From the NCBI GenBank assembly GCA_950295325.1, contig OX485804.1, positions 15,002,001-15,066,000 of the forward strand: 64,000 nt of DNA. The letters are read 5' to 3'. The notes below the pieces were generated by a model, which saw only the letters and a list, made by a program, of their open reading frames with translations, was not told the origin of the DNA and did not search any database. The first letter of the stretch is position 1. Each line of letters begins with the position of its first letter. Positions 35,701 to 47,700 of this stretch are shown here, piece after piece. A program made the position numbers and the translations under genes. The stretch comes from Polytrichum commune (lineage: Eukaryota > Streptophyta > Polytrichopsida > Polytrichales > Polytrichaceae).

Positions 35701-36300
35701 AACAAGGACGAGGTCGGGCAGGGAGGAGGAGGAGGAGGAGGAGGAGAGATAGTGAAAGAGAAGCTCCGATGATTCTGTTAGAAGGCCCCTCGCGGGTGCT
35801 GCAGCAAATATTTCAAAATCGCTTACGCAAGTATGCGTCGATTTTACAAACCCTTCCTCTCTCCCCTGTTCCTTCGCTTTCTTAGGGCTTGCCAAAACAG
35901 GAAACGAGATGGATCTGTACATTAATTCCTGGATTCTGGAGTCGTGTTTCGCGTTTGTATTGGAACCCGTGCTCGGCAGTAGGAATGGCCATATTTTGGA
36001 AGTATTTTCAGCTAGGATTGTTTCAAGTAGCTTCTGGTCCGGATCCTCTCATTGAGGGATAGCATTTTATTTTCTTAACAATTTTCAGCAACCTAAGGGC
36101 CTAAATTGTGGATTCGGCTATTCGATTCTACTTTTCTCTCTAGATCGTCAAACACATCGATCGCTTAAGAGCTTGAGAGGGAGGATTGCGTTATTCTCCT
36201 ATGTATCGAGCGTACAGATGCGTCTGTCTCAGTGCCATAGGCTGACCTCTCCAGCTGCTGCATTCAGATCGGGTTTAGCGGAATTCAAATAGTAGTTAGT
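35701..36300 (+). promoter_or_regulatory. Probable promoter and leader of ARPC2
   Basis: The region holds a (GGA)n tract at about 35726-35747 and a 48-codon upstream open frame (35909-36055). No TATA box or start site can be fixed by eye. The assignment rests only on its position before the gene. Confidence 0.35.
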
Positions 36301-39300
36301 ATGCAGCTCAACTACTGCAGTCCTGTATTTGATCTTCAGCTACGAATCCAATTTGAGAGACTTATTAATAGATGACCGAGGCCTTGTTTTCAATGCTGTG
36401 ACTTGAACGCTATCAGCTAAGGTTGACTCGTATAAATTCGATTCGAAGGGTGTAAAATTGAGCTATTTTTGCAACGTGACTTACTGCCGTTTGGAGGGCT
36501 GAAATCGTAGCAGACGTCCCTCTAGAACTCATGTGTAGTTAGCCTCCAGAAGCACAATCGGAATAGGTGGAAATCATTGGTTTTTGCTACTTTGGACGAT
36601 GTTGGGCGTGCAATTCTGTCAAAGCTGCTTACGCAAATTTCATGTATTGTTTGTAGTATGGAGAAGCCGGCAGAGGTTGATTTTCATCTCACAGAATTTG
36701 ATGACATTCGGTTTCACATTCAGGTAATTTGTTTCTAATTTTCTCACTAATTGTACATTCTACAGGTGCATTTTCTTGATATATGACAGGAGCTTTGTAG
36801 TTTTGAGGTAGACTTTCGTTCCAATTTAATGTCAGATACTAGGGCTCTGGCGTGCCCTGTTCATTATTAGTACTTATCTTACTTCCTCTGGAGTCTAATG
36901 ATGCAGCAATACTTGTATATGCAATGGTTGTTTGCATATAATAATATGATCCACCTTTTGTTGATCTGGAGCAAGAAATTGTTCTCTTGAACTGCTCAAG
37001 CCATTTTTTTAAAGGTTAAGTAAAACATTTCAATCATTTGTATGTAGGCATCAGCAAAAGATCCTCAGCACATGATTCTTTCTATTGCATTGCCTCCCCC
37101 ACCACCTGAGACTGTATTCTCCGGTGGATTACCTTTTGGAGCATTGGAAGCTGTGAAAGGGGCATATGGAGCTCTTGTTCAAGTCATAGAGCCCCCTGAA
37201 ACTGGGTTTCATCTCACACTTCAATTGGATCTTACCAAGCTTTCTGCAATTGAAGGTACACTCTGTAGCGCCAGATTAATTTCTGTTCTGGACCACATAG
37301 CGTGCAATTATGTCAAATCATGCAGTTATGTAAGAATTCCATGTTTAGTTTACAAGCTCACAGCAAATTCTGCTCAGGTGATGAATTGCAATGTCGAGGT
37401 CTGAGAATTGGGTTCTTGCCCTGAAACACTCCTACACACTGGAAGAGTGTTTTAAGTATTCTCACTATTCTTACCATTCTGGGTTGGCAGTGGAGCGAGT
37501 GCAGCAGATGACCAAGATAGCTTCTCTACGAACTGTAGTGTTAGGAGCACCACTTCGTGACATCCTCAAGCATTTAGGCAATAGGACAGTTGCTCCAGAT
37601 GCTGATAATCTTGTTGCTTTGATGCATCGACCAAGACAGTCTTACTTTTTGATTCCACAGGTATATATACCTGCATCTTGTTCTTGTAATGTAGAAGTTT
37701 GAGTTACTCAATTACCAAAGTATCTGGTGGTATTTCTGGCGCATATTGTTGTAGTAATCTGACCAATAGATCATTTTATATACACTGTGTCTGATTATAA
37801 GTCTCTTATTAGCTGAGTCTGAACACTTGGTATGGATTTTGGCAGCCAGAGAAGGTTACTGTTGTATTTCCTATGCGTTATAAAGACAGCAACGATGTAG
37901 TCCTTGCCACATCATTTTTACAGGTGAGTGTCATATTCTTGATTAGACAGAACTGGACGAGTTCAAGTTTTCAAAATCCTTGGAAAAAAATTCTAGTGCA
38001 ATTCATGTTTCTCTAGTTTTTCTTGGTTTCATCAATTCTGTAGTCACCAGTTGCCAGAGGAGGTATAAATTCCAGACTTGAAATTCACCAATAAATGGGT
38101 CACTTGTCTGTAATCCTTGCAATGATTGTATATGGAGGTTTCTAGTTTGTATTGATTTTGGTTTTTGAGAGTTTGCTTGTGCTTAATTTATATGGGGGAA
38201 GGTGAAATGTGCTTGATATGTGAGAAATATTCTGAGTGAGATAAGACATTAACATCTGCACAGGAGGGTGGGGGCAGGAATTTATGGAGGCAAGACGATC
38301 AGCAGGATTGAGCACTGCCCCACCTTGCTTGTGGGCACCCACTCCACCTCTTGAGCTTAAGGGAGCTCCCGCGCATGCGTTGGATGCCAATTCTGGATTT
38401 GTCTCTTTTGGTACTCTGTCAGCTCCCTTTTCTGAGCATTACAGGTCCTTTGGTATAGTAATTTATTGCAAAAATGTCTATGGAGGACTCCCCTGCTCTA
38501 GATGGAATAGCACTTCTCTCATAGCCTGCAAGTGACCTCAATATATGTGATAGCTATTAAACCCTACTTATAAACCCTGAGAAATCAGCAATGACTAATT
38601 CTTAGAACTTGTGGCTGCAGAAATATTAGACTTAGAAATTGTGTGTCCTTCTACATAACCTTTAAAGTACCTCCCTCCCTGGCGATTTTAGGTAATGTTG
38701 ATAGATTTCTCTTCTCTAGTCAGGAATAACTTCTAAGGTTTTTGTTATTGTTTGCAGTGATCTTCCCCCGCCATGTCGAGGGTGAGAAGTTGGATCGAAT
38801 CGTTTGGAACCTATCAACCTTCTATGCTTATGTCAGTTATCATATCAAGGTATGTGTTTTCCATTCAAAATGAAATGGAATTTTACATACTATTTTGTTT
38901 CATTTGCAAGACCTCTTCACTTTTTGTAACTCTCTTCTTCTAAGTTAGGTGACAGATGTTCTGGTACTGATCTGTCTTAAATGGATCTTCCATGTTCTTT
39001 TGCTGCCCATAACTCCACCAATGCAATATCAGTCATATTTTCTCTTGTATCTGCAGTGCTCTAAAGCTTTCATGCATACGCGGATGCGGAGACGGGTTGA
39101 CACACTAATACAGGTACACTATTCTCATTTCCTCGCCTAGCTATATTTTTCTCTCTTTCCATCTAGAAGTCTAACTTGTCCATTTTGTCAATGTCATTAA
39201 CAAAGTATAGGTGTGGCCTTTGCAGTTGATGTCTTCTTTATTGATGGAGGGCATTGTACTCATTGTTGAAGAGTAATAACAGGTGTTGGTTGTTCTCTGC

Positions 39301-39380
39301 AGGCATTGAATAAAGCAAAATTGGAAGTTGAAAAGAAGAAGAAAACTGCCCAGGGCAGGAGTTTCAAGCGTCAAGTTTAG
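36301..39380 (+). CDS. ARPC2: ARP2/3 complex subunit 2 (p34-Arc)
   Basis: Exons: 36301-36371 (see below), 36657-36723, 37048-37255, 37491-37660, 37846-37923, 38278-38410, 38758-38849, 39057-39113, 39303-39380. From 36657 on, every junction is GT-AG and in phase. The product, about 317 residues, matches the plant ARPC2 length recalled as near 318. Family landmarks: EFDDIRFHIQ, VVLGAPLRDILKHLGNRTVAP, MHRPRQSYFL, KVTVVFPMRYKD, EFMEARRSA, GFVSF, VIFPRHVEGEKLDRIVWNL, YAYVSYHIKCSKAFMHTRMR and a basic C-terminal helix. ARPC2 with ARPC4 forms the core of the complex that nucleates branched actin at the cell cortex. The N-terminal exon (MQLNYCSPVF...) fits the family, but its donor reads AT instead of GT. 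A start at the ATG 36658 would drop about 24 conserved residues. Confidence 0.95.
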
Positions 39381-42300
39381 CAGTCTCTTTTTGTAATATT
39401 ATGTTGGTTATTCTCTTTGTCAGCAATAGACATGTCCCTTGATGCATCAAATAGCATGGGATTATCAGTTGGAAATTTGTTCAGGGTGCTGTAGAAATCT
39501 TGGGAGCATGGGATGTAAAAACCAATAGCTGGGCATATGCCATACACCCATTCCATGTAACAAAATTTTGCTCAATAAGGTGTCCTTAGAGTGAGGATCT
39601 CTTTACCCTAAACACATTTACATAAGAGAGACTGTTGGATAGTAATATTCGCTTTAAATATCAGCCATTTGGACAGGCCTTTGGGCTGTCATTCCTATAT
39701 AAGCTGTGTCTGCAAAATGGGCTGGGTCCTTCTATGTATCTGAATCAACCTTTTGAATGGCAGTTGGGACACAAATGTTCAAGCATCCTGCCTGGTATGG
39801 GACTCATGGGTGTGCTCCAACCCTGCAATGTCTAGCCAAAGGCATTAAATATAAGGTTGTCGGAAAGGGAGCATTCACAAGATCATCCCTAATTGGACAT
39901 ACATAAAGTGGTGACCTATGTAGGTAGACCTTTGTCATTTATCAACCAGCAACTTCACAAACATAGATCACATTAAAAACCACACTATACATATGATTTC
40001 GTATGGCTCGCACTAATCATACATATTACCAAATTTTATCTTGTATTTCATGAATTTGGCCTGCGCATGTCATCAGAAGAATTACTTGAACTGCTAGTAT
40101 ATCTTGATGTTATGATTGATAAAGGTCTTGAGGAGCTCATTTTTATCATAACTAATCGGAAGTGGCAATTGTGCGAAGCAGTGAAAACTTTTTGGCCGGA
40201 GTTTTGCAAAAAACTTACCTCAAAGCTCAAGAACGGAATATTTTGTCAAAACAGAGGTTTTTCTGGGCCTTCTTTTTTTTCCCTTCAAAAAATAAGATGA
40301 AATTGCCCTTAAATTACTGTTCTTAGTAACTTCAGGATGATTGTTACATTATATCCAAGCGATTTCCTATAAAAGGAATATTCCTGTGATTGTGATCATC
40401 ACTCTGGCTCCTACAACAAATGAAAAAAAAAATGCATTGGTGTGAAGGGGTGTGGCATTCAACAATAGCAACACTTGCTGCTCCTGCACATTAGGAGTGG
40501 CACCGGTTTCAAATGCAAAAGGGGACCCTAACTTGTGGCTTCCACTTTCTTCAATTGGTCGATTTGCAATTTTAGACATGTTGTAGTCCAACTTTTGTGA
40601 ATTTGGAAATCCAAAATGGAATGCTAGACCCCAAAGAAATCAACCGAGTTGCAAATACATTTCTTGCTGAAGAATACTATGTCTTATGCAAGTCTTGATA
40701 TTCTAAGTTTATCACAACCAAAAGGAAGTGACAATTATGTGAAGGTGAGGGTGGCTTAAACCCAAGGCCTTAACTTGCATCCCATGGGAGAATGACTTTT
40801 CTTGGGACTTGATTTTTAGTTCGTCCTACCACCTATGGTCCACCCAATCCTAATCGGGATACTTGGATGAACTGCATGTTTTCAACCAGCCATGTGGGAG
40901 CCCCTAGGGGGGAGATATGTATTAACTGGCTTGTTCATGCTAGTTTAAGGTGTTCATCTATGTAAGGGCGCAATGAACTTTGAAAGCCCTCTAATTCTTG
41001 TAACGTCCATTTTGGGATTACATATAGATGTAGACCAACTCGAAAATGAAGAAACACCATAATCCACACCGGTGGCAACATCGGAGTCATCTTTCTCTTT
41101 GTGAAAGGTTGCTTAGCATACAATAATCACAACCCTTGTTGTACATTGGAATCGAGCCCGGGTTTAAATGCACAAGGGGACCCTAGCTCATGTCTTCAAT
41201 CTGTTACAATCTAAATTCAACAATTTTAAGTCCAAAATCAAACCCTAAGGTAGACATACCTAATTCAGTTACTTACCTTGATCGGACACCTATATTTGAG
41301 TGGTATATGGTTTGGTGTGGCTCTAAGATTTTTACCAAAAAGGACATGTGCTTGAAAGAGATTGGACAGCATGCTTAAAATATGATAACCATTCTAGATT
41401 GCACAATCAATTTATTTCTAAATGACATATACGACCGTTTAATGAGCACGAGAATCTCCACTTTTATTTTAAGCGAAGAAGATGTTCATGAGAGAGCTTC
41501 AAGAATTACGGCCTCAATTTAGATTCGATAACCATCTCGTACTTAATGAGTGCTTCGTAATACTCTCATATGAGAATTGGGCTAGTTGTACAAACTAACC
41601 ATTTAACGCCCACCTGCCCTGGACCCCAAACTATGGGAAAGATTTTACAAGCAATTCACTTTATTGGTGGTGCCCACCGAATTTCCCTTGTGTGCGGTGG
41701 GGGCCTGCCGCTTGGTGCATTGGTGGAGTGCGAGATGGCATCATCTCGGTCGCCATCACGTCTGCATGTCGATGGAGCCCGTGCGAAAAGACACTTGCCT
41801 GCTTCCCTCTGTGCGACCCTCACAATTCTCGACGCATTTGAGGCTGGCCTCATCCACAGTAGCCAGGTCTGGTGAACAAATAAGTTACGTAATGCAAGTG
41901 AGGGACGAGTTTGCAGTAAGTTAGGAGGCAAAGCCATGTTTGTGTAAATTGCTCCCGGGCCGAGTGAGGAGGAGCACAGAGAACACAAAATTTGAGGCAA
42001 AGAGTTGGATACAAGTAAGTATTTGAACGATGTGGACAAATTTAAGATGCAATAATATAGTGTCGTGTTTCTGTAACTCCGAGGTGAAATGTATAAATAT
42101 GTAGTTGACATGGTGGTGCCTATCCAATGAGGAATTTCAACACAGCTGGGAGAGGTTCAGTGACTGAGTAATATGCATGGCTTCCTCTCCTCTTATTCGT
42201 TGCGGGTTTTTGCAATTTGACCAGTCTATTTCTGGTTAGGTTTGCTTTGCTGTCGCGCGGTGCGAATCTGTTGTGTTTGCATGGTGGACACGCTTCGAAA

Positions 42301-42530
42301 TAGGTTTAAGCGGCAGAGTATTTGTTCGGTAGTTGCCCGTACGAGATCAGGTGTGCGAGTGAGACTACATACTTGGAGTTGGAGTTGGAATTAGCCTTCT
42401 CGTTGTTTAAGCTCATGGTTCTGTGAGATAGTGACGATCTCAAGAGACGTTGAAGAGAGTCGGCAAGGTCTGTTTGAGAAGATTGGCCTTCCGATTGCTG
42501 CCCGCGCAGATTTCAGTAGCATTTGTGGGA
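39381..42530. other. 3' flank of ARPC2 and repeats, no gene supported
   Basis: After the ARPC2 stop the sequence contains old repeats. A segment at about 41290-41560 belongs to a family also seen at 53460-54125 and 58935-59260. Two related phrases with AAGGGGACCCTA occur near 40520 and 41175. Open frames here are short and resemble nothing I recognise. Confidence 0.5.
41290..41560 (+). repeat. Dispersed repeat family A, copy 1
   Basis: Shares GAGTGGTATATGGTTTGGTG, AGAGATTGGACAG, TTTAATGAGCACGAGAATC and a 'CAAGAATT...GCCTCAATTTAGATT' run with copies near 53470-54125 and 58935-59220. No terminal repeats or coding capacity seen. Confidence 0.6.
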
Positions 42531-42537
42531 ATTGTGC

Positions 42538-43050
42538 ACGAATTTGATCCAAGCTAGGTGAGGAGAAAATTAGCGTGAAATTTTCAACGTCACTGGATTT
42601 TTTCATCTCACTACGATTTTGTCCTTCCATCTCTTGTTAGTTTCTCGAGTCCTTTCTTGTTGCTCGGCTGCTGTCATTTCCCTCGTTGGTTGAGGTTATG
42701 TAGTTTCCTTCGATCGAAGTTTAAAGCTCTTCACCACGTTCTCATCCTTAATGACCAAGCGGAGTTGACGACCGCTTACACTCAACTTATGTAACCTAAC
42801 GCATTGAGCTCCTCCGCGCGCGGTCGATGTGTTTATCCTGAACTATCGTATGTCTATTTGCTTCGGCATCACGAATTGTTGATTGAATTTGATCCAAGCT
42901 AGGTAGTAGAATTTGTGTAACACTTCCACGTTCATTGGCTTTCTTCTTCTCGCTAAGATTTTGTCCCTCACTTCTTGCGAGTTTCTCAAGTCTTTTCTTG
43001 TTGCTCAGCTGATGTCATTTCCCTCGATACTTGAGGTTGTACAGTGGCCT
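42538..43050 (+). repeat. 170-bp direct duplication in the leader of the gene at 43302
   Basis: The block from about 42538 to 42705 and that from about 42885 to 43050 share GAATTTGATCCAAGCTAGGT, GATTTTGTCC, CTTTTCTTGTTGCTC and GATGTCATTTCCCTCG-like phrases in the same order. Identity is around three quarters by eye. The duplication lies 250 to 760 bp before the start codon of the next gene. Confidence 0.75.
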
Positions 43051-43301
43051 CGGCAGCATGAGTTGTTGATTGGGAAAATTCTATCGGTCTTATTATTACA
43101 ACTGTACTAATTCGTGTAGGTTCCGATAAATTTAGTTGGATTGTAACAGCGCAAAAGCAGATATGGTTCGGCAATCCTTTGTTTCCTGTATTAATTATGT
43201 TTTTTCATTTCGTGTTCAGCAGGAACTAATCTAGATCCCGTCGATTTATCAGGAGAAGATTTGTGTTGCTTCTTGAGTGAGTAGCAACGATATCAGACTC
43301 G

Positions 43302-43820
43302 ATGGACGACAATAATGGCCACGACAGCAGCAGCAACACGGAGCACACCTCGCACCGGCCAGGCCCCGTGCGGCGCACCATAGCTAAAATCAAGAACTCG
43401 ACCGGTCATGGCCACGACCCGAAAGAATCCTATGTGAATTACCAAGATGACAGGCCTCATCCACATCCACAAGTGGAGGACATGGTGAACACGGTTGGAT
43501 ATTCCCTCATCCAGCAGATTATGCAATACCTTCAAGGTGAAGACGGCGAAGCCGCCATGGAGGCCATTTTCGCTACACAGAGTAAAGTGGCGGCTAGCCT
43601 CGCCGTAAGCGATGAGGCCCGCAAAGCATCTCGAATTGCGGCGCAGGAGGTAGTGGTTGGCTCCTATGATGCTGTGGAGAGAAAGTATCAGGAATGGTTC
43701 AAAGGCCTGCCCTCATATCTCACTATTGTCGTATTTCCTGTAGCTGCATGCTATGTCTTCTTATTAGCTATGGGGATTCTTTTGAGCTTGTGGCGCTTCG
43801 CCTTTTTTGGCCTGCAATAA
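43302..43820 (+). CDS. Small single-pass membrane protein, unrecognised
   Basis: An uninterrupted 172-codon frame without introns. The N-terminus is hydrophilic and rich in Asp, Asn, His and Ser (MDDNNGHDSSSNTEH), with a basic RRTIAKIKNS segment. A middle alpha-helical part (about 60-130) includes TVGYSLIQQIMQYLQGEDGE and an Ala-rich helix. The end is a hydrophobic segment of about 25 residues, LTIVVFPVAACYVFLLAMG, then LLSLWRFAFFGLQ. No signal peptide is visible, so a tail-anchored or C-terminal membrane protein is likely. The composition, in-frame length and codon usage look genuine. I do not recognise a family; it may be lineage-specific. No operon-like context applies. Confidence 0.65.
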   Translation: MDDNNGHDSSSNTEHTSHRPGPVRRTIAKIKNSTGHGHDPKESYVNYQDDRPHPHPQVEDMVNTVGYSLIQQIMQYLQGEDGEAAMEAIFATQSKVAASLAVSDEARKASRIAAQEVVVGSYDAVERKYQEWFKGLPSYLTIVVFPVAACYVFLLAMGILLSLWRFAFFGLQ

Positions 43821-44784
43821 TGTACAGTCAGGAAAGCTTTCACACAGATTGCTTGTCAGAATGCTCCGCCTCCGTCTGCTATTGAGGGATAAACTTCGCA
43901 GATATCAGTTTCTGAAACACTTTTGCCTCTACGACGATGTCGTTCCACCTCTTCTCCTCTTTGAGTGGATGACCGGCAGAGATTGAACGCGGTCTTTTTG
44001 ATCTTGATGAACATGAGTAGACGCGTAGCAGGAGAGGAGACGTTGGCTACATGCATCTTTTTGGTAGAGTCTGGAGAGTCCAGGAAATTGGCAAATAGGC
44101 ATTATGTTTTCAGCAATTTATTGGCTCTATTTCATGTCTAGATGAAATTCATCATTGTATTGGGATTGTATCCATGCAAACTGTGAGCAGGGCTGTAAAA
44201 AGCGTACTGAGCTGGAGGCAGTTCTTCGGTGTTCAATATTGCTCAAACGAGTAACTACATTGTATTTCAGAAGCAGGAACGATTTTTCTATTTGTGTTTG
44301 ATGTTGTCAATCTGAGAAATGAATGGTCGGAGTTGAGAACAACATTCCACGTGGTTCACAGATGATTTGATTCATGTAACAATATTTTTTTTGGTTGGTA
44401 ATTCGCTTGATTTTAGCAGTACCCTTTTGATTATTACTGTTGAACATGAGTGTGCATGAGATGAGACATGATGAGAAGATGCGTCAATTCTTGTGCAACA
44501 TTCAAGGCCAACCCAAGAAGCTTTGTGAAGCATGAAGCGTGACAAGCAATATACTTTACTTACATGTTGCACATGTACATTTGGGATCTGTTGACACTGT
44601 TAAATAGCTACGACTAGCCCCTGTGCAGCGTTATTTCGGCCCAGAAAAAGTGGTGGCCGATTCTTGAGATTGATAATAATGCTGCTGCTAAATTCTGCTC
44701 AAATATTTGTGGAACTTGGATGGATGGAGTTTGTGGCTGATGATACATGGAAATAGCTACAAGAACCAGCGTTGCTGCAATTGA

Positions 44785-47700
44785 TCAAAATAGGAGCTGT
44801 GTTATGATTCCATTCATGCTACTACCGCAGTCCATGGTCAATCTCCTCCGACTCCTGGACACCGTTCCTGATCGGGATCCCGATGTTGAGATTGCGAGCT
44901 TGGATTCAGATCTTTCCGCTGCCAGGATTTTTGACAACTGCTCGGCAGATGACATTGATTGGTAAACTGGTGATGAAACAGTTGTGGATGGTTCGTTGAA
45001 CTTCTCCTCGTCACCAGCCCCGGCTACAGGTATCTTATATGATGATATTGATTCCACCGAGGTTAGCATACCCATTTTGACCAAGTTTGGGAGGGACATA
45101 GTGGAGTTGCTAATTTGTTTGTTGACAGCAGAACTCGCGGGCCATGGTGCTCGCTCTGCCAGTTTCCGCTTCGGTTTCATGTACTGCTCGCTGCAGAAAT
45201 ATCCCTGGCTCATTCTCATCCCAATCCTGGAGTCCGAAAGTCTTGGTGCAGAAATACGTTTGGAATGTCCCGATGTGAACGTCATGGGTGGTTGTTGGGT
45301 CTTTCCACATTGGTGCTGCTCACCAGAAGCCGAGAGCCCAAGAGACTTCTTGCCTCGACTGCTCGCTGTTGGGCTCATGAACCTGGGGACCTTCCTTGCG
45401 GGTGAAACCGTACTTGAATCTGTGTCAGGCTTCTCGCATGATGCCACGAGTGATAATGGTGTCAGGTTAGTTGTCATACATTGCTGCTGCTGCTGATCAT
45501 CACCATCATCAGCAGCAGGTCTGGACGAAGATTTTATTTGCTCCAAATTCAATTTCCGCTTCTCATCAAGCAGGGACTCGGCTGCATTGATTTTGTCACG
45601 AAGTTTCTGGCACTCGTCCTCATAGATGCTCATCTGCCTAAACAGCTCCACCATTGCAGCCGCCTTCTCTCGTGATGCCCCCTGAAATTTATGTCATCAT
45701 AATCCAGGTTATCATATCGTAAACTCAACATTATTTGTCAAGCTCCAACTACTTTGAAGCATACAGAATCAATATATAGGCCCCTTAATATGTAGCCCTC
45801 GTCTCATTCCCCTAATCCCCTCATATATTTCAAAAGGTGCAAGGAATGTTGCATTGAACTACTTTACGCTTTATGTGGAGACACTACAACTGTATATGCC
45901 TCAACTGTAACCCACATGGACACTGACTGGATGGCTTATGCTGAGATCGATTGTACAGAAGTACATAACGAAAATACCTCTGAAATAATCTCTTGTCCAA
46001 GATGTGTCCCACGCGCTCGAGTCGCAAAACTGAGGGAGCAGATGGTCTCTCCCAAGTCCACCTCCTTGGGACTCACATGCACGAGCATCAAAGTCTTCGA
46101 GTCCTCGCCTGCAGATCGATCACCACACTCACGGGGAGTCAATCATCGGTAACTAAAATCATTCACAATCCTCTTTTCGCCTCCATTGACAAAAATTAGG
46201 GTTTAGGGTTTCTAAAAGGCAAGTCGAACTCAAACTCAACAATCTTACCAAGTGAATCACGCAGAATTTGAGTAAGCTTACTGTTTCTGCAAGAAAAAGA
46301 CACACCAGTCAATCTTTCTATCTGTGGAAATATTAGAAATTGTCACGAATCTAGCAATTATCTCCTGTGGGAAACAACTCATGTTGGAATTATGCAAACT
46401 ACGCAGTGGTACCTGTAAGGCACATGCGGTCGTCGTCTTTGTAGTGCACTGATCACGTCCCCTAAGGCTGACAGCGAAACATTGATAGCTCTTCCCTCTT
46501 CCATAGTGAGACCTTGAGCATTGGTCTTCAGAAGCCGCTCACTGCCGCCGAGATCTATCAGCCAGAGCTTGCTAATACGTTTCTTGTTGTCTTGAGTAGA
46601 TGTGCATGTGATATTGATCCGGAGTAAACTGTCCACAACAGAACACCACCGACGTCTCAGATTGCTTTCCAGATTTCGTCATGATCTCCCAATTGCTAAA
46701 GCATGATAGAATGCATCTTACAAAACAACAAGCAAGTAGTCCAATCAGGAGTGGTTTTGAATGTGACTGAAAGAAACAGTTTCTTGCAATAAACAATTTT
46801 AAGCAAGGGTGTAGACACTTTGGGAATTTCCCATTTTACTGCTGAGGATTCTTGCGATGTTCTAAAGATTCGATCAATACATTTTGACAGAGAAGCGGTT
46901 GAGTTAAATGGAATATACCTTGGTCAATGACAGCAGAGTCTGGTTTCCTTCCCACCCGTCATGGGTAAATCTTTCACTCTCTATGACCTAAAAGTTATAA
47001 GGTTGTGGATTTCAGAGCAAGGGGCTTTTCACGAAGCTGCTGCACTTTAAACAATATAAATTATGCTTTCCATATCATCGTTGGGTTCAAGAGAGACATA
47101 CCAGTGGGATCTACTGGAGGCGTCATTGGAATTGGTCCAAGATGTTGAACGACGCCTCGAGCCCATCATGTACAAGCGACTTGCTTCATGGACATCAGCA
47201 ATTGGTTTCTCGGTTAAGTTCTCCACTTCTATGTATCCTTTTGAGCCCATTTGAATGCAAAGCCTGGACCCATCTTTTGAATTATGAGTTTGGTAAAATG
47301 ACAACCATATTATGCTTGCAAATTCGGCTGCCATTACTCATTAGCTCGCTCACAATTTTGAAATATATCAACAGTACGAAATTATGATCTTGCTCAACTT
47401 ATTGCTTTTGGGTTTTTATAACAGCAGAAGGTTTACCCCTTGGCAACATCATGGCGAACGCGTGTCGTGGGCCGGGCCACAAGAAGGTCTCGTAGCGATC
47501 CTTTGTACACCTCCAGCATGCTCAAGGAATAGGAGTAACTGACGCTTGTATCATACGAAGCTTCATCAAAGAGCTGTTGAAGTGTCCGTGGAACTACACC
47601 AGGAGCATCCTTAGAGCCCTCCTGTTATAATCACGACATTCAAAGACATCATAAACCGGAGCACAATTGTGGCATCCACCACTCCCTCACCACTCTCCAA

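Noticed and set aside
35909-36055. 48-codon frame as a separate gene before ARPC2
   Set aside because: It is short and without a known domain, and is better regarded as a possible upstream frame in the leader.
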